A DNA stretch of 64,000 nucleotides from an uncultured Lachnospiraceae bacterium (GTDB lineage: Bacteria; Bacillota; Clostridia; TANB77; CAG-508). The notes under the pieces were generated by a model. It was not told the DNA's origin and did no database searches. It worked only from the letters and a program-made list of their open reading frames with translations. How positions within the stretch are numbered: position 1 is the first letter of the stretch; every line of letters begins with the position of its first letter. This document shows positions 53,438 through 64,000 of the stretch, one piece after another. The stretch lies in the NCBI GenBank assembly GCA_945917765.1, contig CAMEHU010000005.1, positions 1 to 64,000 of the forward strand, in the 5' to 3' direction. The translations under genes and the position numbers were made by a program.

Positions 53438-55120
53438 TTATTGTTTTTTATTTAAGTTTTCTCCATTTGTAATTTTATTTAGTTTATCTTCTATCTTTTG
53501 TCTTCTAGCAGAAATTTTACTAGCTTCCTTTTTGTTATTATCAACTATTTTTTTATTTTTCTCTGATTTCACATCTAATTTTCCATCAAAACTATTTTTA
53601 TTGTTTTCATTATTTTTTACTTCATTTTTACTATTTTTTCCAATTTTAGCAATTCTATTTTTTTGTTTAAATTTCTCATCTCTTTCTCTTATAGAATTAA
53701 CTCTTTGCTCATATTTGTTAAGGAATTTACTTTTCTTTTCCTCGTCTAATTCATTTAATTTACCAACTTTATGTTTCTTTGTTTCCTTAATCTTCTTTTT
53801 CTTGAATTTTAATTTATCATTTAGAATCATATATTCAGGATTATTTTGCATATCTCTAAATTTTAAATCCTCACAAATCAATTCAATTATTGAAGCTGCT
53901 ATTGCATCTGAATTATGTCTTATTTTTTCACCATCAACAGTTGCTAAATCTCTTTTTAATAAATGCATTCCCATAGATTTAGCTTTAGCTGTATCTTGTT
54001 CAACAAGATCACTACCATCTTCATTGTATTTTCTAATTATTTCAGGAACAATTTCTCCTGTATCATAAATACAATAATCTATTACTCCTTCACCAACATG
54101 GTCAATAATAGCTTTAACATGGTCTGATAGAGTATAATTAGATGTTTGTCCTGGTTCTGTCATTATATTACTAATATATATTTTGAAACCTTTGCAATTT
54201 TTAATAGCTCTTGTTACACCTTTAACTAATAAATTAGGTATAACATTTGTATATAAATTACCTGGGCCAATAATTATTGCATCAGCTTCCTCTATAGCTT
54301 CTGCCACACCTGGTGCAACTCTACAATTTGTAGGATTTACAAATATTCTGTTTATTTTGCTTTTTTTACTATTTACTATTTCAGGTATATCAGCTCTATT
54401 TTCAATAACAGTTCCATCGTCTAATTCTGCACAAATCTTCATTTCTTCCATAGTAACAGGTAAAACTTTTCCTGTGATATTTAAAACATCACTTGATTGT
54501 TTAACAGATTTTGAAAAATCTCTATAAACCTTTTGCATTGCTAGTAAATAAATATCTCCAAAAGATAAAGATTTTAATTTTCCATCATCAAATTTATAAT
54601 TTAATAAGTTATTCATTTCTTCTTCATTTTGTGCTAATGCAACCATACTTTCTTTTATATCTTCTAATGGAAGTGTTTCTAATATTTTTCTTGAATCAGT
54701 AGATTGTTCACCATAATCTGAAACAGTAACAATAGCAGTTAAATTATCTGTATATTTTTTCAATCCTTTTAATACAGCATTAAGTCCTGTTCCTCCACCT
54801 ATAACAACGATTTTAGGACCTTGACTATAAAATTTTCTATTATAAATTAATGATTTTAGTTTTTCTTCTTCTCTATCATCTGTTTCTTGAACTAGTAACT
54901 CTAAAGTTCTTTTATTCATATGTACTAATCCATAAATAAATGCTAAAAATCCACAAACAAATCCTACTATTATAATTGCTATATCTTTCACTGTTTCTAA
55001 TTTATTTGTTACTAAAATTTTTGAAATTGAAAAACATATTGCAACAACACCTAATAGTATTAAAAAAATCCATCTTTTCATTTTTGAGCTTGATTTAAAC
55101 CATTCAAAAAAACCTTTCAT
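53438..55120 (-). CDS. yvcK: YvcK/CofD-like gluconeogenesis factor with extra C-terminal Lys-rich tail
   Basis: KIVVIGGGTGLNAVLKGLKKYTDNLTAIVTVSDYG. Confidence 0.92.
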   Translation of the reverse strand: MKGFFEWFKSSSKMKRWIFLILLGVVAICFSISKILVTNKLETVKDIAIIIVGFVCGFLAFIYGLVHMNKRTLELLVQETDDREEEKLKSLIYNRKFYSQGPKIVVIGGGTGLNAVLKGLKKYTDNLTAIVTVSDYGEQSTDSRKILETLPLEDIKESMVALAQNEEEMNNLLNYKFDDGKLKSLSFGDIYLLAMQKVYRDFSKSVKQSSDVLNITGKVLPVTMEEMKICAELDDGTVIENRADIPEIVNSKKSKINRIFVNPTNCRVAPGVAEAIEEADAIIIGPGNLYTNVIPNLLVKGVTRAIKNCKGFKIYISNIMTEPGQTSNYTLSDHVKAIIDHVGEGVIDYCIYDTGEIVPEIIRKYNEDGSDLVEQDTAKAKSMGMHLLKRDLATVDGEKIRHNSDAIAASIIELICEDLKFRDMQNNPEYMILNDKLKFKKKKIKETKKHKVGKLNELDEEKKSKFLNKYEQRVNSIRERDEKFKQKNRIAKIGKNSKNEVKNNENNKNSFDGKLDVKSEKNKKIVDNNKKEASKISARRQKIEDKLNKITNGENLNKKQ

Positions 55121-55135
55121 TTTATTCTTCCTTTC

Positions 55136-56110
55136 TTATTCCCCTATTACTTCTATTTCAAGTTCTATCTCTTTTTCAAATTTTTCTAAAACTTTATTTT
55201 TAATAATTTCAACTAATTCTAAAACATCTTCTGCAGTAGCATTTCCTTTATTTATTACAAATCCAGCATGTTTTGTAGATACTTCTGCTCCTCCTACACT
55301 ATATCCTTTTAATCCACATTCATCAATTAATTTTGCTGTTATGAAATCATTACCTCTTTTAAAAGTACTTCCCGCACTTGGATATTCTATAGGTTGTTTT
55401 TCAATTCTACTTTTCTTTAGTTCATCCATTTTTTCTTTTATTATAGTATTATTTTCAATACGATTTAATAATAGTTTTGTTTCTAATATAATATAATCTT
55501 TGTCTTTGAAAATACTTCTTCTATAATCAAATTGTTGCTCTTTATTTGATAATTTGATTATTTCACCATTTTTAGTCAAACAAGTTGTTTCTAAAACAAT
55601 ATCTTTAAACTCTGAACCATATGCTCCAGCATTCATTCTTACTGCTCCACCTATTGTTCCTGGAATACCTGAAGCAAATTCAAAACCTGTTATTGAATTT
55701 TTTAACAATATTTGAGCAAGTTTTGCAAGCAAAAAACCAGCTCCAATAGTTACTATTACTTTATTTTCTGCATTTGATTCTTCTATATTATCTTCTATAT
55801 TTACTGTATTTTCAATATTTTTGTAATCAGTAATTTCCATATTGTCAATTCCAATTTTTAAAACAATACCTTTTATTCCATTATCCTTAACTAAAATATT
55901 ACTTCCATTTCCTATTATTGTTAATGGTATTTTATTTTCATTACAAATATTTAGTATAAATTTTACATCTTCAATATTTTTTGCTTTTATGAAACACTCT
56001 GCTTCTCCACCTATTTTAAAAGAAGTGTGTTTTTTCATAGATTCATTTAAAATTATATTTTCTTTATCAATTTTGCTTATTAACAAATTATAAATATCAG
56101 GATTAATCAC
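55136..56110 (-). CDS. murB: UDP-N-acetylenolpyruvoylglucosamine reductase
   Basis: HTSFKIGGEAECF, GIPGTIGGAVRMNAGAYGSE, YPSAGSTFKRG. Confidence 0.95.
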   Translation of the reverse strand: MINPDIYNLLISKIDKENIILNESMKKHTSFKIGGEAECFIKAKNIEDVKFILNICNENKIPLTIIGNGSNILVKDNGIKGIVLKIGIDNMEITDYKNIENTVNIEDNIEESNAENKVIVTIGAGFLLAKLAQILLKNSITGFEFASGIPGTIGGAVRMNAGAYGSEFKDIVLETTCLTKNGEIIKLSNKEQQFDYRRSIFKDKDYIILETKLLLNRIENNTIIKEKMDELKKSRIEKQPIEYPSAGSTFKRGNDFITAKLIDECGLKGYSVGGAEVSTKHAGFVINKGNATAEDVLELVEIIKNKVLEKFEKEIELEIEVIGE

Positions 56111-56358
56111 AAACTTTTCCTCCTATAAATATTCTTATGATACTATATCATTTTTGTCAATAAATTGCAAGTAAATTTTGATAGTATTTGAATCGTGAAC
56201 CCTTTTTATTTCAAAGATTTTCAGACTTATTATTGTAATTTTTTGTCGAATTTCGTCGAACGATTTTTCTTTACTTTTTGCATAAAATATATTATTATAA
56301 TACTGTATTTTCTTCCTAATTATTTTTTATTCAAAGAAAGGAGTAGATTTTATTCTAT

Positions 56359-57144
56359 ATGAAAAAAATTATTAAACTAAATTTAGAATTATCAAAATTA
56401 GAATCACAAAAGCAAAATTTTAAATCTTTAGAAAATGTTTCAATACATGAATTTATAAAATATAAACACATTTTATCTAAACAAAAGAAAATTAGTTCAC
56501 AAATTGAAAAAATGATATCCCTCGGAGAAGAAATTAATTTTTGGTATGATACCCAAAACAATAGTTGGATTCAAAATCCAAATATAAGTTGCAAAAAATA
56601 TTTCAGATTAGAAAAACATGCAGCATATAAGAAAAATTTAAAGTTATATCAACTTGGATTACTAGATAAAAAACCTCTACCTATATTTTTACAAAATATA
56701 ATTAAAATATCGTCTTCAGTTAAAGAAAAATTTAATCCTATTATCAAAAAAATCAATTCAAAATTACCCAAATTTGATTTATCAAAATTTGTTTTTATTC
56801 AAAAAATTATTAACAAACATCATTATTTAAAATCGATTTTTATTCCAAATAAAATTAATACAATAGCTGTTAATACAGCAAAAATTGGAATCAAAGGATA
56901 TCGTAAGTTACAAGCTAATTACAGATTTGTAAGACATTCTTTAAAATCCAAAAACTCTTTTAAGTATGTCAAAAATGTTATAAATGAAGCCAATCATTTA
57001 ATATCACTTGAAGAAAAAAAGCAACGCTTTAAACAATCTCTACAAGTTTCTCCTAGTGTTTTAAAACAAAATATAAAATCAGAATCAAAAATTTCAATTT
57101 CTCAAAAAGATATTTCTAAAAATGATTATGAATATAGTTTATAA
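56359..57144 (+). CDS. hypothetical Lys-rich protein
   Basis: AAAGGAG upstream; no recognisable domain. Confidence 0.5.
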   Translation: MKKIIKLNLELSKLESQKQNFKSLENVSIHEFIKYKHILSKQKKISSQIEKMISLGEEINFWYDTQNNSWIQNPNISCKKYFRLEKHAAYKKNLKLYQLGLLDKKPLPIFLQNIIKISSSVKEKFNPIIKKINSKLPKFDLSKFVFIQKIINKHHYLKSIFIPNKINTIAVNTAKIGIKGYRKLQANYRFVRHSLKSKNSFKYVKNVINEANHLISLEEKKQRFKQSLQVSPSVLKQNIKSESKISISQKDISKNDYEYSL

Positions 57145-57283
57145 TTAAATCTATTTTCTTATTTCAACTCTTTCCCCTTAACACTTGACTTATCTGTATT
57201 TATGTATTATAAATATCTATAACAATTGGTTTATAGGTATTTCCTAAAAAAACCTAAATATAAATACAAGGAATGAGATTACT

Positions 57284-57952
57284 ATGGAAATTTGTAAAAT
57301 ATCAAATTTATATAATTTAAATGAAACAATAGCAAAAGAAATTTTTAATGGATGTGAATATCCTTGGGAAGTTTTACCTAAAATAAAAGAATTTATAATT
57401 ACTTTAGGTGAATCTTTAAGTACTGAAGAATATAATAAAATTGGAGAAAACATTTGGATTGCAAAATCAGCCAAAATTGCTCCAACTGCTTATATTGCAG
57501 GACCAGCAATAATTGGAAAAGAAACTGAAGTAAGACACTGTGCATTTATAAGAGGCAATGCAATTGTAGGTAATAACTGTGTTGTAGGAAATTCTACAGA
57601 ATTAAAAAATGTTATTTTATTTAACAATGTTCAGGTTCCTCATTACAACTATGTTGGAGATTCTGTTTTAGGATATAAATCTCATATGGGTGCTGGTTCT
57701 ATAACTTCTAATGTAAAATCTGATAAAAAGTTAGTTGTTGTGAAAAATGGAGAAAACAAAATAGAAACTGGATTGAAAAAATTTGGATGTATGATTGGAG
57801 ATATGGTTGAAGTTGGCTGTGGATCAGTATTAAATCCTGGAAGTGTTATTGGAAATAATTCTAATATCTATCCATTATCATCTGTAAGAGGTGTAGTTCC
57901 CTCTAATAGTATTTATAAAAAACAAGGTGAAATTGCCATAAAACATGATTAG
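57284..57952 (+). CDS. left-handed beta-helix (hexapeptide) acyltransferase-like protein
   Basis: Hexapeptide repeats IAPTAYIAGPAIIGKETEVRHCAFIRGNAIVGNNCVVG. Confidence 0.8.
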   Translation: MEICKISNLYNLNETIAKEIFNGCEYPWEVLPKIKEFIITLGESLSTEEYNKIGENIWIAKSAKIAPTAYIAGPAIIGKETEVRHCAFIRGNAIVGNNCVVGNSTELKNVILFNNVQVPHYNYVGDSVLGYKSHMGAGSITSNVKSDKKLVVVKNGENKIETGLKKFGCMIGDMVEVGCGSVLNPGSVIGNNSNIYPLSSVRGVVPSNSIYKKQGEIAIKHD

Positions 57953-58036
57953 ATTTTAATAAACTTTCATATAATATAAAAAAGTATGTAATTAAAAATT
58001 ACATACTTTTTTTGCTCCAAGTTTTATTAAGTGCAT

Positions 58037-58603
58037 TTAAATTAAGTTGCTCTGAATAACATTTAATTTCCTCTCCAGCTCTTCAAATGAATAACAAATG
58101 TTATAAACCTCCTTATTTGAAAGACTTGCAAATCCTTCTTTATATGTTTTTTCAAGCATTCTGATTAAATTATCATAATACCCGTTAACATTAATTATAA
58201 AAATAGGGTTATTATGCTCTCCTGCTCTTTTGGTTTCAATAGCAGACATAAGTTCATATATGCTTCCTATTCCACCTGTAATAAATATTATAACATCTGA
58301 ATTCTTGAATACAGCATTTGTCCTTTCATTTACAGTATTATGAATGTTTGTTTTCAGGTTTGGATTTGAACTATTTGCAATCAGACTAGTAATCTCATCC
58401 TCATATGCTTTAACTCCTTCAGCAATAATGCTACCATCTGAGGAATTTACTATTTTGTAAATTACACCCATAAGTCCGTTATTACAGCCTCCAAATACAT
58501 ATGAATGATTACCTTTTACAATATAATTAGCAATTTTTTTTGCTAAATCATTGTACTCCTCTACATCTGTGTTCCGAGATGCGCAACCTACAAATACCTT
58601 CAT
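58037..58603 (-). CDS. LOG/TIGR00725-like nucleotide-binding protein
   Basis: MKVFVGCASRNTDVEEYNDLAKKIA..YVFGGCNNGLMGVIYK; contains in-frame CGG at 58574-58576. Confidence 0.7.
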   Translation of the reverse strand: MKVFVGCASRNTDVEEYNDLAKKIANYIVKGNHSYVFGGCNNGLMGVIYKIVNSSDGSIIAEGVKAYEDEITSLIANSSNPNLKTNIHNTVNERTNAVFKNSDVIIFITGGIGSIYELMSAIETKRAGEHNNPIFIINVNGYYDNLIRMLEKTYKEGFASLSNKEVYNICYSFEELERKLNVIQSNLI

Positions 58604-58769
58604 AAATATTAAAGCCTCCTTAAAATAATTATTTCCTTGGGTTTTCAAGCAATACTGACCTTTAATGCTTGATTTAAATATGGTTTATGTTGATTATTAT
58701 ATCATGTTTATAGGTAAATTACAACATTATTTTACTTTCTCATTATTAACATTATAATTCATTTGTGAT

Positions 58770-60345
58770 AATGTCTTAATAAATCATTTGAGAAAATGTC
58801 TTAATTAAATATTGAAAGTATAACCAATAAAAAATATAATAAGCATACATTTTTTATTGGAGGTATACATGAGAAAGGTTGAATTAAGAATGAATGAAGA
58901 ATTTAAATATAAAATAATTAAGAAATTAGTTGAAACAAATGGAAATAAAAAAAGAGCAGCAATACAGCTTAACCGCTCAATTAGACAAGTAGATCGAATG
59001 ATTGCAGGTTACAAAGCAAAAGGAAAAGAGTATTTTATACATGGGAACCGTGGTAGAAAACCAGCACATGCACTTACAGACGAGGAAAAAAATGAAATTG
59101 AACAATTATATCAAAATAAATATTTTGATTGTACATATACAGCTTTTGCAGAGTTCTTAGCAGAAAGAGAAAATATTAATATTTCAATTAATGAAGTTAG
59201 AGTTTTATTAAGGGACAGATATATCTTTTCTCCAAGAACCCACAAATCAACAAGAAAACGTATCAGAAAGCAATTGGCATTAGAACAAAAAGTAGCAAGA
59301 ACAAAGTCAGAACAAGCAATTATTCAAGAAAAAATAGTTGCAGTAGAAGATGCACATCCAAGACAACCAAGGTGCCAATATTTCGGCGAAGAACTTCAAA
59401 TGGATGCATGTATTCATTTATGGTTTGGAGACAAGAAAACAGCTCTACATGCAGTATTAGATGATGCCACAGGAAATGTATTAGGATTATATTTTGATGA
59501 ACAAGAGACCTTAAATGGATATTACAATATAACATATCAATTTCTTACAAAATATGGAATACCATACAAAATAAAAACAGACAAAAGGACAGTGTTTGAA
59601 TACAAAAAGAAAGCGTCTTCTCTGGTAGAAGAAGACACTTTCACACAGTATGCTTACGCTTGCAAACAGTTAGGCATACAGATAGAGACAAGTTCTATAC
59701 CCGAATTTAAACCAAGGATAGAGCGCTTATTTCAAACGTTTCAACAACGCTTACCACAAGAATTAAGGCTAGCCCAAATAAATACAATACAAGAAGCCAA
59801 TCAATTCTTAGCAAAGTTCATAGACAGATATAATAAAAAATTTGCTCTATGTATCAATAATAGCAAATCTGTCTTCGAAAAGCGACCCGAAAAGCCAAAA
59901 ATCAATCTAATTTTAGCAATTTTGACATCAAGGGTAGTTGATAAAGGGCATGCCATAAAATTCAAAAATAAGTATTATAGGTTTACAAATCAACATGGAT
60001 ATCCAATATATTTCAACAAAGGTACAAAGTGTATGGTTATTCAATCATTTGACAACAAGATGTATGCAACCGTTGATAATAGTGTATTTTCGTTAGAGGA
60101 AATACCAGAAGTGCAAAGTAAATCTGAGAATTTTGATGAAGTTGAAGAAGTAAAAGAAAGAAAAGTTTATATTCCACGAATGATACATCCGTGGAAAAGA
60201 GAGTATTTTGAAAAATTTGTTAATAATCAAGAGCATCGTTTGGAAATGGTTTCATAAACAAAAATATTAGCACTAATTTCATTATAAAATTAGTGCTAAT
60301 GTTAAAAAACTTTTGAGACATTTTCAAAAATGATTGACAACTAAT
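58770..60345 (+). mobile_element. IS element, ISNCY/IS1202-like
   Basis: DDE transposase flanked by imperfect inverted ends: left ATCATTTGAGAAAATGTCTTAAT (a similar copy just upstream), right TGAGACATTTTCAAAAATGATTGAC; exact boundaries uncertain. Confidence 0.7.
58869..60257 (+). CDS. ISNCY-family DDE transposase
   Basis: HTH NGNKKRAAIQLNRSIRQVDRMIAGYKAKG; LQMDACIHLWFGDKKTALHAVLDDATG integrase core. Confidence 0.85.
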   Translation: MRKVELRMNEEFKYKIIKKLVETNGNKKRAAIQLNRSIRQVDRMIAGYKAKGKEYFIHGNRGRKPAHALTDEEKNEIEQLYQNKYFDCTYTAFAEFLAERENINISINEVRVLLRDRYIFSPRTHKSTRKRIRKQLALEQKVARTKSEQAIIQEKIVAVEDAHPRQPRCQYFGEELQMDACIHLWFGDKKTALHAVLDDATGNVLGLYFDEQETLNGYYNITYQFLTKYGIPYKIKTDKRTVFEYKKKASSLVEEDTFTQYAYACKQLGIQIETSSIPEFKPRIERLFQTFQQRLPQELRLAQINTIQEANQFLAKFIDRYNKKFALCINNSKSVFEKRPEKPKINLILAILTSRVVDKGHAIKFKNKYYRFTNQHGYPIYFNKGTKCMVIQSFDNKMYATVDNSVFSLEEIPEVQSKSENFDEVEEVKERKVYIPRMIHPWKREYFEKFVNNQEHRLEMVS

Positions 60346-60469
60346 ACTCGTGTATTTATTTTTTTAGATATTAAACCTTCATTTAATGTTATTATTCCCA
60401 TTGCTATTTCTACATTTTTTAATACTTGTCAATTACTATTCCATTTTTATCTGTCTTATTTCCAGTATT

Positions 60470-60928
60470 CTACTCCTCATTTAATTCAAAATAATATAAT
60501 TTCTCAAATTCATTTAACTTTCCAACATACTTAGCTCCAAATTTTTCGTAATAATTATCTAACTCAGTTTTTAAATATACTTTTTTATATCCTAATTTAA
60601 CCGCTTCTTTTAAAATTGCATCATTCAATATTTTTGAATAGCCCCTATCTCTATACTCTTTTTTTACATACATTGTCGCATACCATGGTGTTAAATCTTT
60701 TCTATCTTCTCCATCATATTTAAATAACGAAATAAAACCAATTAAGATATTATTATCAACTAATCCAAGAATACTTATCACCTTGTCATCATTAAGAATA
60801 ATTTTCTTCCTCTTCTCAACATATTTTTGCATTTCTAATTTTGTTTTTTTGCTTCCCCACTCATAACTGCATAATTCTATATATTCTGATAAAAATTCAC
60901 TATTTTCTTTAATATTAACTATTTCCAT
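60470..60928 (-). CDS. GNAT acetyltransferase
   Basis: ATMYVKKEYRDRGYSKILNDAILKEAVKLGYKKVYL. Confidence 0.85.
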   Translation of the reverse strand: MEIVNIKENSEFLSEYIELCSYEWGSKKTKLEMQKYVEKRKKIILNDDKVISILGLVDNNILIGFISLFKYDGEDRKDLTPWYATMYVKKEYRDRGYSKILNDAILKEAVKLGYKKVYLKTELDNYYEKFGAKYVGKLNEFEKLYYFELNEE

Positions 60929-60984
60929 AAAAATTACTCCCTAAATTATACTTAACAAACTATTCCTTTACAACTAATATACCA

Positions 60985-61881
60985 TCAGATAATTCTATCC
61001 TTCTTCATCTTATCTATAACTTTAGCATAAACTCTATCTCTAATCCAAACCTCTGATGTTATATTTAGAATTTCATCAATAGGAACCCATTTTACACCAC
61101 TATTTTCATCTTCTTTTATATGTATTTCTTCACATTCATCAGCCTCTAATAAATATGTAACATTAAGATGAACATGTGAACCAACATATTTTCCTCTTTT
61201 TTCATGACCACTTACATTAATTATTTCAAGTGAATAAATATCTTCAGAAATTGGCTTAACATTTTTTATTCCAGTTTCCTCTTTTGCCTCTTTCATAGCA
61301 ACATATAGAAGGTCACTATCACCATCACTGTGTCCTCCAACCCATGCCCATGAATTATATATATTGTGGTATATCATTAGAATCTTAGTTCTTTCTTTAT
61401 TAAGAACAAATGCTGAACTTGTGAAATGCCCATATTCATTTTGTCTAGTTAATACGTCATCAAAGTCATTGATGTAATTTAGCATTATTCTTCTATCAAC
61501 TTCTTCTTGCTCATTATATGGGGTAAATTTCTCAATACTTGATTTTAAATCATCTATATTGATTTTTATTTTAATTCCTAAAATACCATATTGTTGTTCC
61601 TTTTCTGTAGAATAGATTTTATGCATAGCATTGTTTTTTCTTTTTATTTCTTCTTCATCATTGTATAGTTTCCTAAATAGATTTTCAAATGTAGTTTCCC
61701 TATATAATTCAACAACATCAACTAACAATTTTTCTTGTAAATCTGGTAATTTTGAAAACTCTATTTGATCTCCAATTTTTATTTGTTGTCTTTTTTCATC
61801 ATATAATCTAAATTCTATTGTTTTTGTTCCATTTTTTATTTTTTCAAATGGACTTTCATTTAATTTCATTTTGTGTAACAT
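60985..61881 (-). CDS. ASCH-domain / Nudix hydrolase fusion
   Basis: N-terminal MLHKMKLNESPFEKIKNGTKTIEFRLYDEKRQQIKIGDQIEF (ASCH) and Nudix box GGHSDGDSDLLYVAMKEAKEETG. Confidence 0.85.
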   Translation of the reverse strand: MLHKMKLNESPFEKIKNGTKTIEFRLYDEKRQQIKIGDQIEFSKLPDLQEKLLVDVVELYRETTFENLFRKLYNDEEEIKRKNNAMHKIYSTEKEQQYGILGIKIKINIDDLKSSIEKFTPYNEQEEVDRRIMLNYINDFDDVLTRQNEYGHFTSSAFVLNKERTKILMIYHNIYNSWAWVGGHSDGDSDLLYVAMKEAKEETGIKNVKPISEDIYSLEIINVSGHEKRGKYVGSHVHLNVTYLLEADECEEIHIKEDENSGVKWVPIDEILNITSEVWIRDRVYAKVIDKMKKDRII

Positions 61882-61984
61882 TTTCAACTCTCCTTTGTCG
61901 GAAATTTTCGTAAATATTGTATCATCTACGAAGATTTCCGACAAGTGTTTTATTAAAGTTACTCAATATATTTTGAAATTTAAT

Positions 61985-62130
61985 TAATTAAACATAAAAA
62001 AAGATAATCTTTCGATTATCTTTTCATGGCTCCGTTTCAGCTGAGGTTTACAAATTTTTATAAATAGGAAATTTGTGTTACAGCTCTTTTAACTTGGTTT
62101 TAATTTAACATAAGTTTTTGTGGTTTGCAA
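61985..62130 (-). promoter_or_regulatory. candidate 5' leader with terminator upstream of the ASCH-Nudix gene
   Basis: ACACAAATTT..AAATTTGT hairpin, AGCTG/CAGCT pairing, then AAAAGATAATCGAAAGATTATCTTTTTTT terminator. Confidence 0.4.
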
Positions 62131-62239
62131 TGTCTTTTTATATTTTTTATAAATAAGTATAGTAATTTAATTCATTACTATTTGGAAAAAGGACTAGCAA
62201 ACGCTCGTCCTTTTAGTTATTATTATGTTGTATTACGCC

Positions 62240-63460
62240 TTATCTCTCTTGCTCTTTTGATATAACATCTTCAAGTATAGTTCTAATATATCCTGGTCTT
62301 TGATTTTCTACTATATTTAAATCTTTATCAATTTTTATATCTCTTACTTTAATGCCATACTTCATTTCGATATATTCTGCTAAGACATGTCTATGACAGA
62401 AATCTTGTCCTTTTTCATAGCATAATAAAATAGGGTCTTTTTCATCTTTTAATAATTCTTCTATATCTACTTTTGATAAAACTTGTTTGTAATATTCTTC
62501 TATATAATATCTTATATTCTGTTCTTCTGGTATTTTTCCGATATTGCTATTAAATATATTCCAAAATGCCTTTTTAGGAGCTAATTTAGGTAGTGCTTTA
62601 CCAATATAACCTACTTTTCTTCCTCTATCACCTGAAATAGATATTAGATTTCCTACTTTACATTCTTCATAGTTTCCAGTAAAAATTCTTTTATTAATAT
62701 TCCCACAACTCTTTTGTGATAAAGATGTTCCAACAGTTTTCTGTTCTTTTAGCATTTTTTTAAAATCTACATCATTAAGTTCTACAATTACTTCATCAAT
62801 ATATTTTAATAATAAATCAAATTGTTCGTTAGATAAATTATTATTTAAGCAATCAAAAATTGATAAATCAAATTGTAAGTTAAACATTTCATTAAATTTA
62901 TCTACTATTTCACTCTTGCTTGTACAATACATATCATTTAAAATTAAAAAATCCTTTTCAAGAAACAAAATGTTCTTCATCAGCAATTTAGTATCTTTTA
63001 TATTTCGAGAATAAACCATCTTTTTTAATGTTCTTAAATTTAATATTTCAACATTTCTAATTGATTCTAACATATCATCTTTTGTTATATTGTTTTCAAA
63101 ATTATTTGACATATATATTGGTTCTATATTCCCAATATTAATTAAATACAAGTAGTACATTGCTAAATAATCTATTTGCTTATTTTTACATTCATTCGCT
63201 GTGAAAATACTTCCACCAATTTTAATATCAAATTGATTTTTATATTGATATATTTTTCTATAATCGTCTGGTGTACAATCTTTAAGTATTAGTATATAAT
63301 CAATATCACTTACATTTTCAACAATATTTTCGAATACAGTACTTCCACTTAGCGAAAAAAGTAAGATTTTATCTCTATAGTTTTCCGTTAAAAAATTATA
63401 GAAATTTTCAATTATATCTATGTAATGTTTAGGTATTTTATATTCAACAATCCTTTTCAT
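62240..63460 (-). CDS. nucleotidyltransferase-like domain fused to DUF488-like C-terminal domain
   Basis: LFSLSGSTVFENIVENVSDIDYILIL (NTase-like) and ILLCYEKGQDFCHRHVLAEYIEMKYG (DUF488 CHR motif). Confidence 0.65.
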   Translation of the reverse strand: MKRIVEYKIPKHYIDIIENFYNFLTENYRDKILLFSLSGSTVFENIVENVSDIDYILILKDCTPDDYRKIYQYKNQFDIKIGGSIFTANECKNKQIDYLAMYYLYLINIGNIEPIYMSNNFENNITKDDMLESIRNVEILNLRTLKKMVYSRNIKDTKLLMKNILFLEKDFLILNDMYCTSKSEIVDKFNEMFNLQFDLSIFDCLNNNLSNEQFDLLLKYIDEVIVELNDVDFKKMLKEQKTVGTSLSQKSCGNINKRIFTGNYEECKVGNLISISGDRGRKVGYIGKALPKLAPKKAFWNIFNSNIGKIPEEQNIRYYIEEYYKQVLSKVDIEELLKDEKDPILLCYEKGQDFCHRHVLAEYIEMKYGIKVRDIKIDKDLNIVENQRPGYIRTILEDVISKEQER

Positions 63461-64000
63461 TTAGCTCTCTCCTTATTAAATAATCATAATAATAAAAATC
63501 ATCTAATGTTGTGATCTTTAATATATTTTTTTCCAAATGATATATATCCAATTTTATATTAGAATCTAATAGAAAAGCAATTACTCCTCTTTTGTTGTTT
63601 TCTTTTAATTTAAGAATTATATCTTTGTCAAATATTTGTGGTGTTTGGCAGAATACAACAGTATCTCTATTAACAGATTTAGTAATTACATTGTTTTCAA
63701 TTATTTTTACGCCTTCTATTGCTGTTCTTACAGGTATTAATGCTTTTTTATTATTACTTGCATTAATAATGTTATTTAACACATCTATATAGATTAATGG
63801 TCGTGCCGCATCATGAATAATTATTTTATCAGCATCTATATCTATTTTATTAATTCCGTTTATTAAACTTTCTTGCCTACTAGTTCCACCCTCGACAAAA
63901 ATCACATTATCATACTTATTACTAATTAATTCAATTTTTTCTAAATCTTTTTTATTGTAGACTACTATAATACTTGTAATATCATTTACTTTTAAAAAAG
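63444..64000 (-). CDS. IspD/TarI-type cytidylyltransferase, 5' end outside the window
   Basis: EGGTSRQESLINGI, HDAARPLI, Q-TPQIFD; reading frame stays open to window end. Confidence 0.8.
   Translation of the reverse strand, partial: FLKVNDITSIIVVYNKKDLEKIELISNKYDNVIFVEGGTSRQESLINGINKIDIDADKIIIHDAARPLIYIDVLNNIINASNNKKALIPVRTAIEGVKIIENNVITKSVNRDTVVFCQTPQIFDKDIILKLKENNKRGVIAFLLDSNIKLDIYHLEKNILKITTLDDFYYYDYLIRRELNEKDC

Overview
64-kb window from a low-GC, apparently spore-forming Firmicute (Clostridia-like; taxonomy is inferred). Most of it is core chromosome on the minus strand: polC, aspS, mfd, mnmA, a SUF Fe-S cluster locus, a P-type ATPase, mreB, lexA, obgE, trpS, rpmA/rplU, dnaE, rplT/rpmI/infC, holA, yvcK, murB; spoVAD/spoVAE and recQ are on the plus strand. 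Between these lie short lineage-specific genes, many palindromic intergenic repeats, two long fold-back elements, one IS element, and a tRNA-Tyr interrupted by a group I intron. MAIN RESULT: polC (once), dnaE (three times within about 200 bp) and a membrane-dipeptidase gene (once) are broken in the ORF track. At all five breaks the upstream frame reaches an in-frame CGG codon, and homology resumes in the +1 frame if the C is skipped, so that C-GGN is read as one glycine (PolC ..TGQHPG-[C]-GIIVVP.., DnaE ..MTTLEEL-[C][12 protein letters not shown]..). CGG is otherwise almost absent as an in-frame codon: a by-eye scan found only three more, all in accessory genes. This looks like recurrent +1 recoding at a rare or possibly unassigned CGG codon in essential replication genes. 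Assembly indels are the alternative to exclude.
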